From contig CAWJPD010000002.1 of the NCBI GenBank assembly GCA_963844635.1, positions 310,001 to 374,000 on the forward strand: a DNA stretch of 64,000 nt, read 5' to 3'. The notes beneath the pieces were generated by a model that had not been told where the DNA came from, made no database searches, and was given only the letters and a program-made list of their open reading frames with translations. The stretch comes from JAJPKK01 sp963844635. Its GTDB lineage: Bacteria > Pseudomonadota > Alphaproteobacteria > Rhizobiales > Xanthobacteraceae. Positions 18,183-26,064 of the stretch are shown piece by piece; the first letter of the stretch is position 1; the number at the start of each line of letters is the position of its first letter. A program made the position numbers and the translations under genes.

Positions 18183-19690
18183 TGAATCGCGTCCCAGCGG
18201 CCGGCGAATGATCCGGAGGGTACGACCGGGGAGGCGCCGGTCATCACGCCGGTTTGAGCTGCTTGAACGGTTGAACTGTCGCCAGGATGGGCGACGGCCG
18301 CGGAGGCGGTGGCCGGCTGTTGCGGATGTGCCTGGGCAATCTCCGTGGCGGCCTTCGTGGTCACCGGCTTGGCGGGCGCGGTCGCCACCGTAATCGGCTT
18401 GCCCTGCGGATGAACAGATGCGGTTGCGGCCTTGGATGTGACGGCGACAGGCGCTGCGGCTATTGCAGGAGCTGCCGGAGCGACGGTCTGAACCGGCTTC
18501 TGCTTCGCGGTGGTCGTGGCGGGCGCCTCCGATGGAACGGAAGCAGGCGTCGTAGCGGGCGCGGAAGGAGACGGAGCCGCTGCGGCCCCGCCGAACCCCA
18601 GCCAATTGCCCACCCGCTGGAGCGTTCCGGAACCTGTACCCGAGGTCGGATCTGCGTCGGCAGTCCGGGGAGGGTTGACGCTCGGCGGCAACGGAATGCT
18701 GGACGGCGTCACGGAATGACGGCGGCCATCGGCATCGACCACCTCCTGAGGCCGGATTTCGGCCAGGAAGGCAGGGTGCATGCCGCCATCCGCTCCGGTG
18801 CGCACGGCAGCGGTCGCGACGCCGCGGTTCACATACTCGGCAAAGCCACGCTCGTCGCGATCGTGCTTCTCTTTGACTGCGCTGGCGATTTCCGGGGCGA
18901 TCTCATAGACGGGACACTTCTCCCGCGGATGGAAGACGACCGGCGTCGCGTTGGGCGGCGTGCGGGCATCGAAGATGTAGCGCTTTTCGCAGACATCGAC
19001 CTGGGGCTCGGCCCGCGTCACCTCGAAATGATCGCTACCCTCCTTGATCATCCGCCAGAACGGCATCGCTGGATTATTGCGGTGGCGCGCCATGTTGAGC
19101 GCCGTCATCCGGAACGGATAGGCCTGCACCTGGAATGATTTCTGCCCGCCCAGGAAGGAGTCGCGTCCGAGCGCGTAGATTTCCTGGATCTGTTCGTCGG
19201 TCATGGCGTAACAGCCGGCCGATGAACAGTCGCCATGCACCATCAAAAAAGCGCCGGTGCGGTCGTTCGCCTTGTCATAGGTATTGGGGAAACCGAGATT
19301 GAAGGCGAGGTAATAATTGGAATTCGGGTTCATCTGCCCGGGCGTGATCGTATAGAAGCCTTCCGGCGCCTGCCGGTCCCCCTCCTTGACCTTCGGGCCG
19401 AGTTCGCCGGACCATCGGCAGATCGGATAGGTCTTCAGTAGGGCGAACTTGCCCTCGGCGTCCTGCTTCCAGACCTCCAGCTCGGATTCTTCCTTGAAAA
19501 TGCGAACCAAGATCGGCGATTCGCGCGGCATATTCTTTTTTTCGATTTCCGCCACCAAGGCTGGCGGCAACGGGCGCAAGGCGCGCGCGCCCGGAGTGAC
19601 CTCGTCGGTGTTGCAACCTGCGAGCGCGATCGCTCCGACAAGCGCAACCGACGTCATTAAAACACGGACAAAGCCCGCGGAACGGAGCAC
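18179..19690 (-). CDS. YafK-like L,D-transpeptidase lipoprotein
   Basis: 503 residues. The N-terminus is a lipoprotein signal (TSVALVGAIALAGC, lipobox LAGC). The catalytic YkuD/YafK domain contains HGDCSSAGCYAM with the nucleophilic Cys. The C-terminal ~170 residues are Ala/Pro/Thr-rich low complexity (PSAPATTPASVPSEAPATT), probably a periplasmic spacer. Such enzymes cross-link peptidoglycan or attach/cleave lipoprotein at it. The start is GTG 19690 behind a GGGGGG tract; ATG 19657 is the alternative. It is separated by 232 bp, with no recognised element, from accA on the same strand. Confidence 0.85.
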   Translation of the reverse strand: MLRSAGFVRVLMTSVALVGAIALAGCNTDEVTPGARALRPLPPALVAEIEKKNMPRESPILVRIFKEESELEVWKQDAEGKFALLKTYPICRWSGELGPKVKEGDRQAPEGFYTITPGQMNPNSNYYLAFNLGFPNTYDKANDRTGAFLMVHGDCSSAGCYAMTDEQIQEIYALGRDSFLGGQKSFQVQAYPFRMTALNMARHRNNPAMPFWRMIKEGSDHFEVTRAEPQVDVCEKRYIFDARTPPNATPVVFHPREKCPVYEIAPEIASAVKEKHDRDERGFAEYVNRGVATAAVRTGADGGMHPAFLAEIRPQEVVDADGRRHSVTPSSIPLPPSVNPPRTADADPTSGTGSGTLQRVGNWLGFGGAAAAPSPSAPATTPASVPSEAPATTTAKQKPVQTVAPAAPAIAAAPVAVTSKAATASVHPQGKPITVATAPAKPVTTKAATEIAQAHPQQPATASAAVAHPGDSSTVQAAQTGVMTGASPVVPSGSFAGRWDAIH

Positions 19691-19922
19691 CGCGTCATCC
19701 CCCCAGCATCTGTCGATCTCAAGCCCCCAATAGAACAGTGTTACTCTTAAGATGTGGTGTAAGCAAGGCGCCTGGCAGCTCCTGCCCGTCCCAAGCAAGT
19801 CACGGTAAATACAAGGTAAATTCGACGTTCGCTCGGACCCGAGCGGCCTTTGCAGAGGCCGGCGCCAAGACGCCGGGAGGCCCCCCGGAACGGGCGCCAA
19901 TTCCGTTACTTTCGTGGGTGCC

Positions 19923-20879
19923 TCACTGCGGGGTTCGGCCGATGGCCAAAAACTTATCGCGGCGGTGCGAGCGGATGGCGGCGCGGTCGAAGTCGTGCAG
20001 CGTGCGAAATGCGTTGTCCACCGCCTCGCCGACGGCGCGGATGGCCGCCTCGGGGTCGCGATGGGCGCCGCCGGCCGGCTCACGGACCACCTCATCGATC
20101 ACCGCCAACCGCAACAGGTCATCGGCGGTGATCTTCAGGTTGGTGGCGGCGTCCTGTGCCTTCGAGGTGTCACGCCACAGGATGGACGCCGCGCCTTCCG
20201 GCGAGATGACGCTGTAGACCGCATGTTCGAGCATCATCACGCGATTTGCCGTCGCAATGGCGATGGCGCCGCCCGAACCGCCCTCGCCGAGAATGACGGC
20301 GACATTGGCGACCCCGAGCGCAAGACAGGCTTCGGTGGAGCGGGCGATCGCTTCCGCCTGGCCGCGTTCCTCGGCATCGATGCCTGGATAGGCACCCGCC
20401 GTGTCGACAAGCGCCAGGACTGGAATGCCGAACCGATCGGCCAATTCCATCAAACGGACCGCTTTGCGGTAGCCCTCCGGACGCGCCATGCCGAAATTGT
20501 GCCGGATCCGCGAGTCCGTGGCCGAGCCTTTTTCATGGCCAATGACACAAATGCTCTCGCCCGCGAAACGACCGAAGCCGCCGATCATCGCCGCGTCATC
20601 GCCGAATTTGCGGTCGCCTGCGAGCGGAACGAAATCGGTGATCAGCCCGGCAATGTAGTCAAGGCAATGCGGCCGCTGCGGGTGTCGGGCTACCTGGGTT
20701 TTCTGCCAAGGCGTCAGCGCGGCGTAGAGTTCCGTCAGCGCCGACATGGCCTTGCCTTCAAGTCGGGTGATTTCCTCTTCGATGGCGACTGCGTTCCCTG
20801 CCTCCTGCAATGCCCGCAATTCCTCGACTTTCGCCTCCAATTCGGCGACCGGCTTTTCGAAATCGAGGTAGCTGCGCAT
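19923..20879 (-). CDS. accA: Acetyl-CoA carboxylase carboxyltransferase alpha
   Basis: 318 residues, the usual length. Transfers carboxyl from biotin to acetyl-CoA with AccD, committing carbon to fatty-acid synthesis. Conserved segments: the N-terminal helices (LDFEKPVAELEAKVEELRAL), FAGESICVIGHEKGS, MELADRFGIPVLALVDTAGA, GEGGSGGAIAIATANRVMML and YSVISPEGAASILWRD. It starts at ATG 20879. The downstream neighbour on this strand is the YafK-like gene, an association common in rhizobia. Confidence 0.96.
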   Translation of the reverse strand: MRSYLDFEKPVAELEAKVEELRALQEAGNAVAIEEEITRLEGKAMSALTELYAALTPWQKTQVARHPQRPHCLDYIAGLITDFVPLAGDRKFGDDAAMIGGFGRFAGESICVIGHEKGSATDSRIRHNFGMARPEGYRKAVRLMELADRFGIPVLALVDTAGAYPGIDAEERGQAEAIARSTEACLALGVANVAVILGEGGSGGAIAIATANRVMMLEHAVYSVISPEGAASILWRDTSKAQDAATNLKITADDLLRLAVIDEVVREPAGGAHRDPEAAIRAVGEAVDNAFRTLHDFDRAAIRSHRRDKFLAIGRTPQ

Positions 20880-21105
20880 GATGCGAGTAATTCGAGCTGC
20901 TGAAAGCTATGCCGAGTTGGGCGAGGTTCCTCTGCGGCGCGGCCTTGAGTCAATCCGTCGCGGCAACAGGAACCGACGAGGAACCTCCGTCCGAATTTTT
21001 GCTCCGGAACGGGAATCGGTCGGGTCAGGCGCAAATTGCCGCAAAGTCAATGCTTACATTGTAAAGCTGTTCGGGCTAAGCATTGATTCGTCGTCAACCC
21101 AACCG

Positions 21106-21119
21106 AAAGGAGGTGATCC
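21106..21119 (+). promoter_or_regulatory. Perfect 14-nt Shine-Dalgarno
   Basis: AAAGGAGGTGATCC is complementary to the whole 3' tail of bacterial 16S rRNA (GGATCACCTCCTTT). The AGGAGG core lies 7 nt before GTG 21121, optimal spacing. Nothing else in the window has an SD of this length. Confidence 0.75.
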
Positions 21120-21120
21120 A

Positions 21121-21198
21121 GTGTCTCATTGTCTACCGCCGCGGTCGCCGGCACAGTTAAGCTGGATCCTTGCCTTTACCGAGGTTAAGCCCGCGTGA
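21121..21198 (+). CDS. 25-codon small ORF with perfect SD
   Basis: GTG start, 25 residues, VSHCLPPRSPAQLSWILAFT followed by EVKPA, then TGA. The evidence for translation is the 14-nt SD at optimal spacing and a compact unit: two hairpins follow, the second a strong terminator at 21244-21270. No family is recognised. It lies in the divergent gap between accA and the ABC-F gene. It could encode a leader or regulatory peptide, or the RNA itself could be the functional product by binding the 16S tail. Confidence 0.5.
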   Translation: MSHCLPPRSPAQLSWILAFTEVKPA

Positions 21199-21243
21199 CG
21201 TTCGCGCGTTCCGGTCCAGCGCCGGACCACGGCTCGACAATGG

Positions 21244-21270
21244 AAGGGCCGCCCTCGGGCGGCCCTTCTT
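21244..21270 (+). terminator. Strong GC hairpin after the small ORF
   Basis: AAGGGCCGCCC pairs perfectly with GGGCGGCCCTT around a TC loop, followed by CTT. A smaller hairpin GGTCC-AGCGCC-GGACC lies upstream at 21213-21228. Together they would end the short transcript carrying the 25-codon ORF before the ABC-F gene. Confidence 0.7.
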
Positions 21271-21431
21271 GCTGGCAAGGGCGCGCTATACATCGCCCCC
21301 ATGAATGAAAGGCTTTCCGCTGCCTGGCTTGCGCACCGTTCGGCCCAGCTTTCCTTCACGACCAAAGGTAGGTCCCGCCGTTTGAGGCGTTTCGCGGCGC
21401 TCGCGATACCATCGGCCGGGGCGGATTGATC

Positions 21432-23255
21432 ATGGCTGCTCCGCTTCTGCAGCTATCGAATATGGCGCTGACATTCGGCGGCGCGCCCCTGTTCGAGAGC
21501 GTGGACCTCAACGTGGCGGCAGGCGAACGCCTCTGCCTCGTCGGGCGCAACGGCTCCGGCAAATCCACCTTGCTGAAGATCGCCGCCGGTTTCATCGAGC
21601 CGGACCGGGGCACCCGCTTTCTCGATCCAGGCGCCACCGTCCGCTACCTGGCGCAGGAACCCGACCTGTCCGGCTTTGCCACCGTGGCGGAGTATGTCGA
21701 GGCGGGGCTCGGCCTGGGCGACGACCGTCATGCCGGCCGTTATCTGCTGCAACAGCTCGGCCTCAGCGGGGATGAGCCGCCTGCGGCTTTGTCCGGCGGC
21801 GAAGCGCGGCGTGCGGCATTGGCCCGGGTATTGGCCCCGTCGCCGGACCTGCTGCTCCTTGACGAGCCGACCAACCATCTCGACCTGCCGGGAATCGAGT
21901 GGCTGGAAGGCGAGCTCGGCGCACGGGCGGCCGCCCTGGTCCTCGTCAGTCACGACCGGCGTTTTCTTGCCAACCTGTCGCGCGTCACCGTGTGGCTCGA
22001 TCGCGGCAAGGCGCGGCGGATCGAGCGCGGTTTTGCCGATTTCGAAACATGGCGCGATGACATCCTTGCCACGGAGGAGCGCGATTTACGCAAGCTCGAC
22101 CGCCGCATCGAGGCGGAGGAGCACTGGATGCGCTACGGCGTCACCGCACGCCGGAAGCGCAACATGCGACGCGTCGCCCAGCTCACCGAGTTGCGCCGCC
22201 ACCGCCGACGGGCGCAAAACGCGGTCCGCGCCGGCCGGACGGCAACACTTGCCGTCGCGCAAGCCGAGCAGTCGGGCGTGCTCGTGATCGAGGCCAAGGC
22301 CATCGGCAAGAGCTATGGCAGCACCCCGATCGTGACGGAGTTCTCGACGCGCATCGAGCGCGGCGACCGTGTCGGCATCGTCGGACCGAATGGCAGCGGC
22401 AAGACGACGCTCGTCAACCTGCTAATCGGTGGGCTCGCTCCCGACAGCGGGTCGGTTCGGCATGGCGCGAATTTGCGCATGGCGACGCTCGATCAACGCC
22501 GTGAAAGTCTCAATCCCGACTGGACCGTTGCCGAGGCGCTGACCGGGGGCGGCGGGGACAATGTGATCATCGGCGATCAGGCACGGCATGTGATCGGCTA
22601 TATGCGCGATTTCCTGTTCGCGCCCGCACAGGCGCGGACGCCGCTGCGCGTGCTCTCCGGCGGCGAACGCGGCCGCCTGATGCTGGCGCGGGCGCTCGCG
22701 AAGCCTTCGAACGTGCTGGTGCTCGACGAGCCGACCAATGACCTCGATCTCGATACGCTCGACGTGCTCGAAGAGATGCTCGGCGATTATCCGGGCACGG
22801 TGCTGCTCATCAGTCACGACCGCGATTTCCTCGACCGCATCGTCGCGGGGGTGATCGTCCCTGAAGGCAATGGCAAGTGGGTCGAGTATGCCGGCGGTTA
22901 CTCCGACATGCTGGCGCAGCGCGGCGCCGAACCGCGCAGGGCGGCGCAGACGGCGGATGTCCGGGAAGCGCCGGCGAAGATGAAGCCCGCGCGCCGCCCC
23001 GCCGAGGCAGCAAAGCGAAAGCTCGGGTTCAATGAAAAGCATGCGCTCGAAACGCTGCCGGCAAGGATCGCGGCGCTCGAGGCGGAGGTTGCGCGCCTAG
23101 CCGCCATCATGGCCGATCCGACGCTTTATGCGCGCGACCGTGCCGCCTTCGATCGCGCGACGACAGCACTCGCAGATACGCAAAAAGAGCTCGCGGCTGC
23201 GGAGGAGCGCTGGCTCGAACTGGAGCTTCTGCGCGGCGAGATCGAACAGGCATGA
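21432..23255 (+). CDS. ABC-F family ATPase (Uup-like)
   Basis: 607 residues with two ABC domains and no transmembrane segment. First domain: GRNGSGKST, signature LSGGEARRAALARVL, Walker B LLLLDEPTNHLDL. Second domain: GPNGSGKTT, LSGGERGRLMLARAL, VLVLDEPTNDLDL. A basic interdomain linker and a C-terminal coiled coil (ARIAALEAEVARLAAIMADP) fit the Uup group, which acts on ribosomes or branched DNA. ATG 21432 is chosen; TTG 21426 is possible. Confidence 0.9.
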   Translation: MAAPLLQLSNMALTFGGAPLFESVDLNVAAGERLCLVGRNGSGKSTLLKIAAGFIEPDRGTRFLDPGATVRYLAQEPDLSGFATVAEYVEAGLGLGDDRHAGRYLLQQLGLSGDEPPAALSGGEARRAALARVLAPSPDLLLLDEPTNHLDLPGIEWLEGELGARAAALVLVSHDRRFLANLSRVTVWLDRGKARRIERGFADFETWRDDILATEERDLRKLDRRIEAEEHWMRYGVTARRKRNMRRVAQLTELRRHRRRAQNAVRAGRTATLAVAQAEQSGVLVIEAKAIGKSYGSTPIVTEFSTRIERGDRVGIVGPNGSGKTTLVNLLIGGLAPDSGSVRHGANLRMATLDQRRESLNPDWTVAEALTGGGGDNVIIGDQARHVIGYMRDFLFAPAQARTPLRVLSGGERGRLMLARALAKPSNVLVLDEPTNDLDLDTLDVLEEMLGDYPGTVLLISHDRDFLDRIVAGVIVPEGNGKWVEYAGGYSDMLAQRGAEPRRAAQTADVREAPAKMKPARRPAEAAKRKLGFNEKHALETLPARIAALEAEVARLAAIMADPTLYARDRAAFDRATTALADTQKELAAAEERWLELELLRGEIEQA

Positions 23256-23296
23256 TGGCCGGCGCCGCAGACGGCGCGCAATCCCGGCTACGGTCG

Positions 23297-24031
23297 TCAG
23301 TAGTCGACGCGCAGCAGGTAAAGGCCATGCGCTGGCGCGACTGGCCCGCAGCCGGCGCGGTCGCGCGCGGCAAGCGCGGCCGCTAAATCCTCGGCGCTCC
23401 ATTTGCCTTCGCCGACCTGCACCAGTGAACCCACCATCGAGCGCACCTGGTGGTGGAGAAACGAGCGCGCGCTGGCGTAAACGCGGACCTCTTCGCCGTC
23501 GCGCGCCACATCGAGCCGGTCGAGCGTCTTGACCGGCGACTTTGCCTGACACGCAGCGGCGCGGAACGTGGTGAAATCATGCCAGCCAACGAGATGGCGG
23601 GCGGCCTCGTTCATCGCTGCAACGTCGAGCGGGCGCGGCGCGCGCCAAGCTCGGCCGGCGGCGAGCGCGAGATCGGCGCGACGATTGACGATGCGGTAAA
23701 CGTAATGGCGCTGGCGCGCGGAAAAGCGGGCGTCGAAATCGGGCGCGACCGGTTCGCCTTCCAGTATCGCCACCGGATGCGGCCTCACATGCGCGTTGAT
23801 CGCGTCTCGCACCGTGTCCGCGTCCCAGGCCCGTGACAAATCCACGTGCGCGACCTGGCCGAGGGCGTGAACGCCGGCATCGGTGCGTCCTGCGCCGGAG
23901 ACGACGACATCCTCGCCGCAGAATGCCATGACAGCCGCCGCGAGCACGCCCTGCACCGAAACGCCGCTGTCCTGGATTTGCCAGCCGACAAAGGGGGCGC
24001 CATCATATTCGATCGTGAGCTTGTAGCGCAT
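23297..24031 (-). CDS. truA: tRNA pseudouridine(38-40) synthase TruA
   Basis: 244 residues. Converts U38-U40 of tRNA anticodon arms to pseudouridine. It begins MRYKLTIEYDGAPFVGWQ, and the catalytic-Asp motif GAGRTDAGVHALGQ is intact; the C-terminal FLHHQVRSMVGSLVQVGEGK is typical. The start ATG 24031 lies in the edge of an R1 repeat (AGCGCATGATC), so the repeat forms its 5' end and displaces it from fmt by about 270 bp. It is third in the def-fmt-truA group. Confidence 0.95.
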   Translation of the reverse strand: MRYKLTIEYDGAPFVGWQIQDSGVSVQGVLAAAVMAFCGEDVVVSGAGRTDAGVHALGQVAHVDLSRAWDADTVRDAINAHVRPHPVAILEGEPVAPDFDARFSARQRHYVYRIVNRRADLALAAGRAWRAPRPLDVAAMNEAARHLVGWHDFTTFRAAACQAKSPVKTLDRLDVARDGEEVRVYASARSFLHHQVRSMVGSLVQVGEGKWSAEDLAAALAARDRAGCGPVAPAHGLYLLRVDY

Positions 24032-24164
24032 GATCCAAAAGTTGCAGACTTTCCGGAAAAGATCATGCGCAAAAGCGCTACGCATCCGTCGTCGAGCGCA
24101 GTCCGCGACGGATGCGTACAAGGCGTCCGAATGGGAAGCGTTCGGAGTTGAACGCATCCCGCTC
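24026..24164. repeat. Palindromic intergenic repeat R1, long form
   Basis: Core hairpin GCGCATGATCCAAAAG/...GATCATGCGC, inner palindrome CGCATCCGTCGTCGAGCG/CGCGACGGATGCG and the AACGCATCCCGCTC end. It overlaps the truA start codon and fills the fmt-truA gap together with R2 copy 3. Confidence 0.75.
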
Positions 24165-24205
24165 TCGGGGCGAGTTCCCGGCTGTCTGCGTCTGCGCAGG
24201 TCAGG

Positions 24206-24300
24206 GATCCCGCCAAAATAACGGCTCCGAATTCGGCAGAAATCAGCACCCCGAGCGGAGAAGAACCCTGCAACGGATTCAGTTATTTTGGCGGGTACCC
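24206..24300 (-). repeat. TIR-bearing repeat R2, copy 3 (inverted)
   Basis: Read on the minus strand it begins GGGTACCCGCCAAAATAACT directly after the fmt TGA and ends CGTTATTTTGGCGGGATC, with the shared centre GTGCTGATTTCTG. The two ends form an almost perfect inverted repeat (CCCGCCAAAATAACTG against CGTTATTTTGGCGGG). Confidence 0.82.
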
Positions 24301-25284
24301 TCATGCGAGTCGCGTCCCGGCAGCGATCCGCGTGCCTCGCAAGAACTCCGCGGCGATCATCGGGCCGCGGCCGGCCCGCTGCAATTCCAGGATGCGAACC
24401 GCACCTTCGCCGCAGGCAATGGTGAGATCGCCATCAAGAACGGTGCCTGGTGGTCCTGTCCCCTCGCCTCGCTTCGTCCGCAGGACTTTTAGGCGGATGC
24501 CCGCGCCTTCAGCACCGCCCCCTTCCGCACGCGCCGGCGCTCCGGGATGGGCCTCGCGAAGGGCCGACCACGCGCCCGGAAACGGCGACAGGCCGCGGCA
24601 ATGGTCGTGCACCTGTTGCCACGGCTTTGCCCAGTCGATGCGGGTCTCATCCGGGGCAATCTTGGCAGCGTAAGTGATGCCTGTCTCGGATTGCGGCGCT
24701 AGCCGCAGTTCGCCATGCTCGAGCGCGCGTAACGCTTCGACCATTAAACGCGCGCCGCGCCCGGCCAGAATGTCGTGCAACTCGCCGGCCGTCATATCTG
24801 GGCCGATGGCCACTCGGTCCATCCTCGCCACTGGGCCGGTGTCGAGACCTTCCGCCATCTTCATCACTGCGACCGCAGTTTCGGGATCGCCCGCCATGAT
24901 CGCGCGGTTGATCGGCGCCGCGCCGCGCCAACGCGGCAGCGCCGAGGCATGCAGGTTGAATGCGCCGAGGCGCAACGCTTCGAGGATCGCCGGCGGCAGG
25001 ATCAGCCCATAGGCGACGACGATCGCGGTGTCGGCGCGGTGCGCCCGAAACGCATCCTGCACTTTCCCGTCACGCAGCGTCAGCGGCGTCGCGACCGCGA
25101 TGCCCAAGCGCCGCGCTTCGCGCTCCACCGGGCTTGGCCGCAGCTCGAGGCCGCGCCCCGCCGGCCGCGGAGCCCGGGTATAGGCGGCACATACTTGATG
25201 GCCCGCAGCGACGATCGCGGCGAGGGTCGGGACGGCAAAATCAGGAGTGCCCATGAAGATGAGGCGGAGCGACACCGGTGTCAC
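24301..25284 (-). CDS. fmt: Methionyl-tRNA formyltransferase
   Basis: 327 residues. Formylates initiator Met-tRNA. The N-terminal Rossmann-type domain starts LRLIFMGTPDFAVPTL; the catalytic region LHASALPRWRGAAPI with its Asn/His and the following GLDTGPVA are intact, and the C-terminal domain ends in the usual Arg/Gly-rich form. The GTG start at 25284 is taken (GTG 25275 is an alternative). It is between def and truA on the minus strand; its stop abuts repeat R2. Confidence 0.95.
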   Translation of the reverse strand: MTPVSLRLIFMGTPDFAVPTLAAIVAAGHQVCAAYTRAPRPAGRGLELRPSPVEREARRLGIAVATPLTLRDGKVQDAFRAHRADTAIVVAYGLILPPAILEALRLGAFNLHASALPRWRGAAPINRAIMAGDPETAVAVMKMAEGLDTGPVARMDRVAIGPDMTAGELHDILAGRGARLMVEALRALEHGELRLAPQSETGITYAAKIAPDETRIDWAKPWQQVHDHCRGLSPFPGAWSALREAHPGAPARAEGGGAEGAGIRLKVLRTKRGEGTGPPGTVLDGDLTIACGEGAVRILELQRAGRGPMIAAEFLRGTRIAAGTRLA

Positions 25285-25383
25285 CGCAAAGGTCGCGCGG
25301 CCGCGCAGAAACCCATCGCCGGACCGGTCAGTGCCGACCGCACGTCAAGACTCCGATGATCGCAGCGGCGGCGCGCATCCGCA

Positions 25384-25905
25384 TCACTCGTCCTGTTCGG
25401 CGCGCTTGGCGGCCTTGGTGAATTTTTTGACGATGCGGTCGCGCTTGAGCCGGGAGATGTGATCGATGAACAGCACGCCGTTGATGTGATCGACCTCGTG
25501 CTGGATGCAGGTGGCGAACAGGCCGTCGACTTCTTCCTCACGTGGCGTTTCGTCGAGGTCCAGATACCTGAATTTCACCCGTGACGGCCGGTCGACATCT
25601 TCGTGAACCTCCGGAATAGAGAGACAGCCCTCCTCGTAGGTCGAGGTTTCGTCAGACGACCACAGGATTTCCGGGTTGAAGAAGACTTTTGGCTGCGCCG
25701 CCGTCTCCTTTTTCGAAAGGTCCATCGTGACCACGCGAAGCGGCACGCCCACCTGGATGGCGGCAAGGCCAATCCCCGGCGCCTCATACATCGTCTCGAA
25801 CATGTCTTCGACGAGCTTGCGGATATCGGCATCGACCCGCGTCACCGGCTTGGAAGCCAGCCGCAGGCGGCGGTCCGGCAAGATGAGGATGTCGCGCTTG
25901 GCCAT
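25384..25905 (-). CDS. def: Peptide deformylase
   Basis: 173 residues. Removes the N-formyl group from nascent peptides. All three motifs are present: GIGLAAIQVG, EEGCLSIP (metal-binding Cys) and QHEVDHING (HExxH). ATG 25905 (MAKRDILILPDRRLR) is preferred over an upstream start by family length. It heads the def-fmt-truA group that couples formylation and deformylation. Confidence 0.96.
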   Translation of the reverse strand: MAKRDILILPDRRLRLASKPVTRVDADIRKLVEDMFETMYEAPGIGLAAIQVGVPLRVVTMDLSKKETAAQPKVFFNPEILWSSDETSTYEEGCLSIPEVHEDVDRPSRVKFRYLDLDETPREEEVDGLFATCIQHEVDHINGVLFIDHISRLKRDRIVKKFTKAAKRAEQDE

Positions 25906-26064
25906 ACAAAAGCGATGTAGGAGCAACGGGCAAAGCGGTCAATGCGCCGTCGTGGTGGTCTCCAAGGCTGTGCAAGGCCTGCCTATTTTGTCCTCGTGAG
26001 GCCTGACGGGAGACCGAATCGGGTACAAGGAGCCATGGAGAACAGATAGCGAAAGGATCGCACC

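Noticed and set aside
21100..21130. Remnant of a 16S rRNA 3' end
   Set aside because: AAAGGAGGTGATCCAG matches the reverse complement of the 16S tail, but similarity stops there and the following bases do not match 16S, so a strong SD is the better reading.
21301..21429. 42-codon ORF starting MNERLSAAWLAHRSAQLSF before the ABC-F gene
   Set aside because: No convincing RBS, overlaps the ABC-F start region and has no recognisable family.
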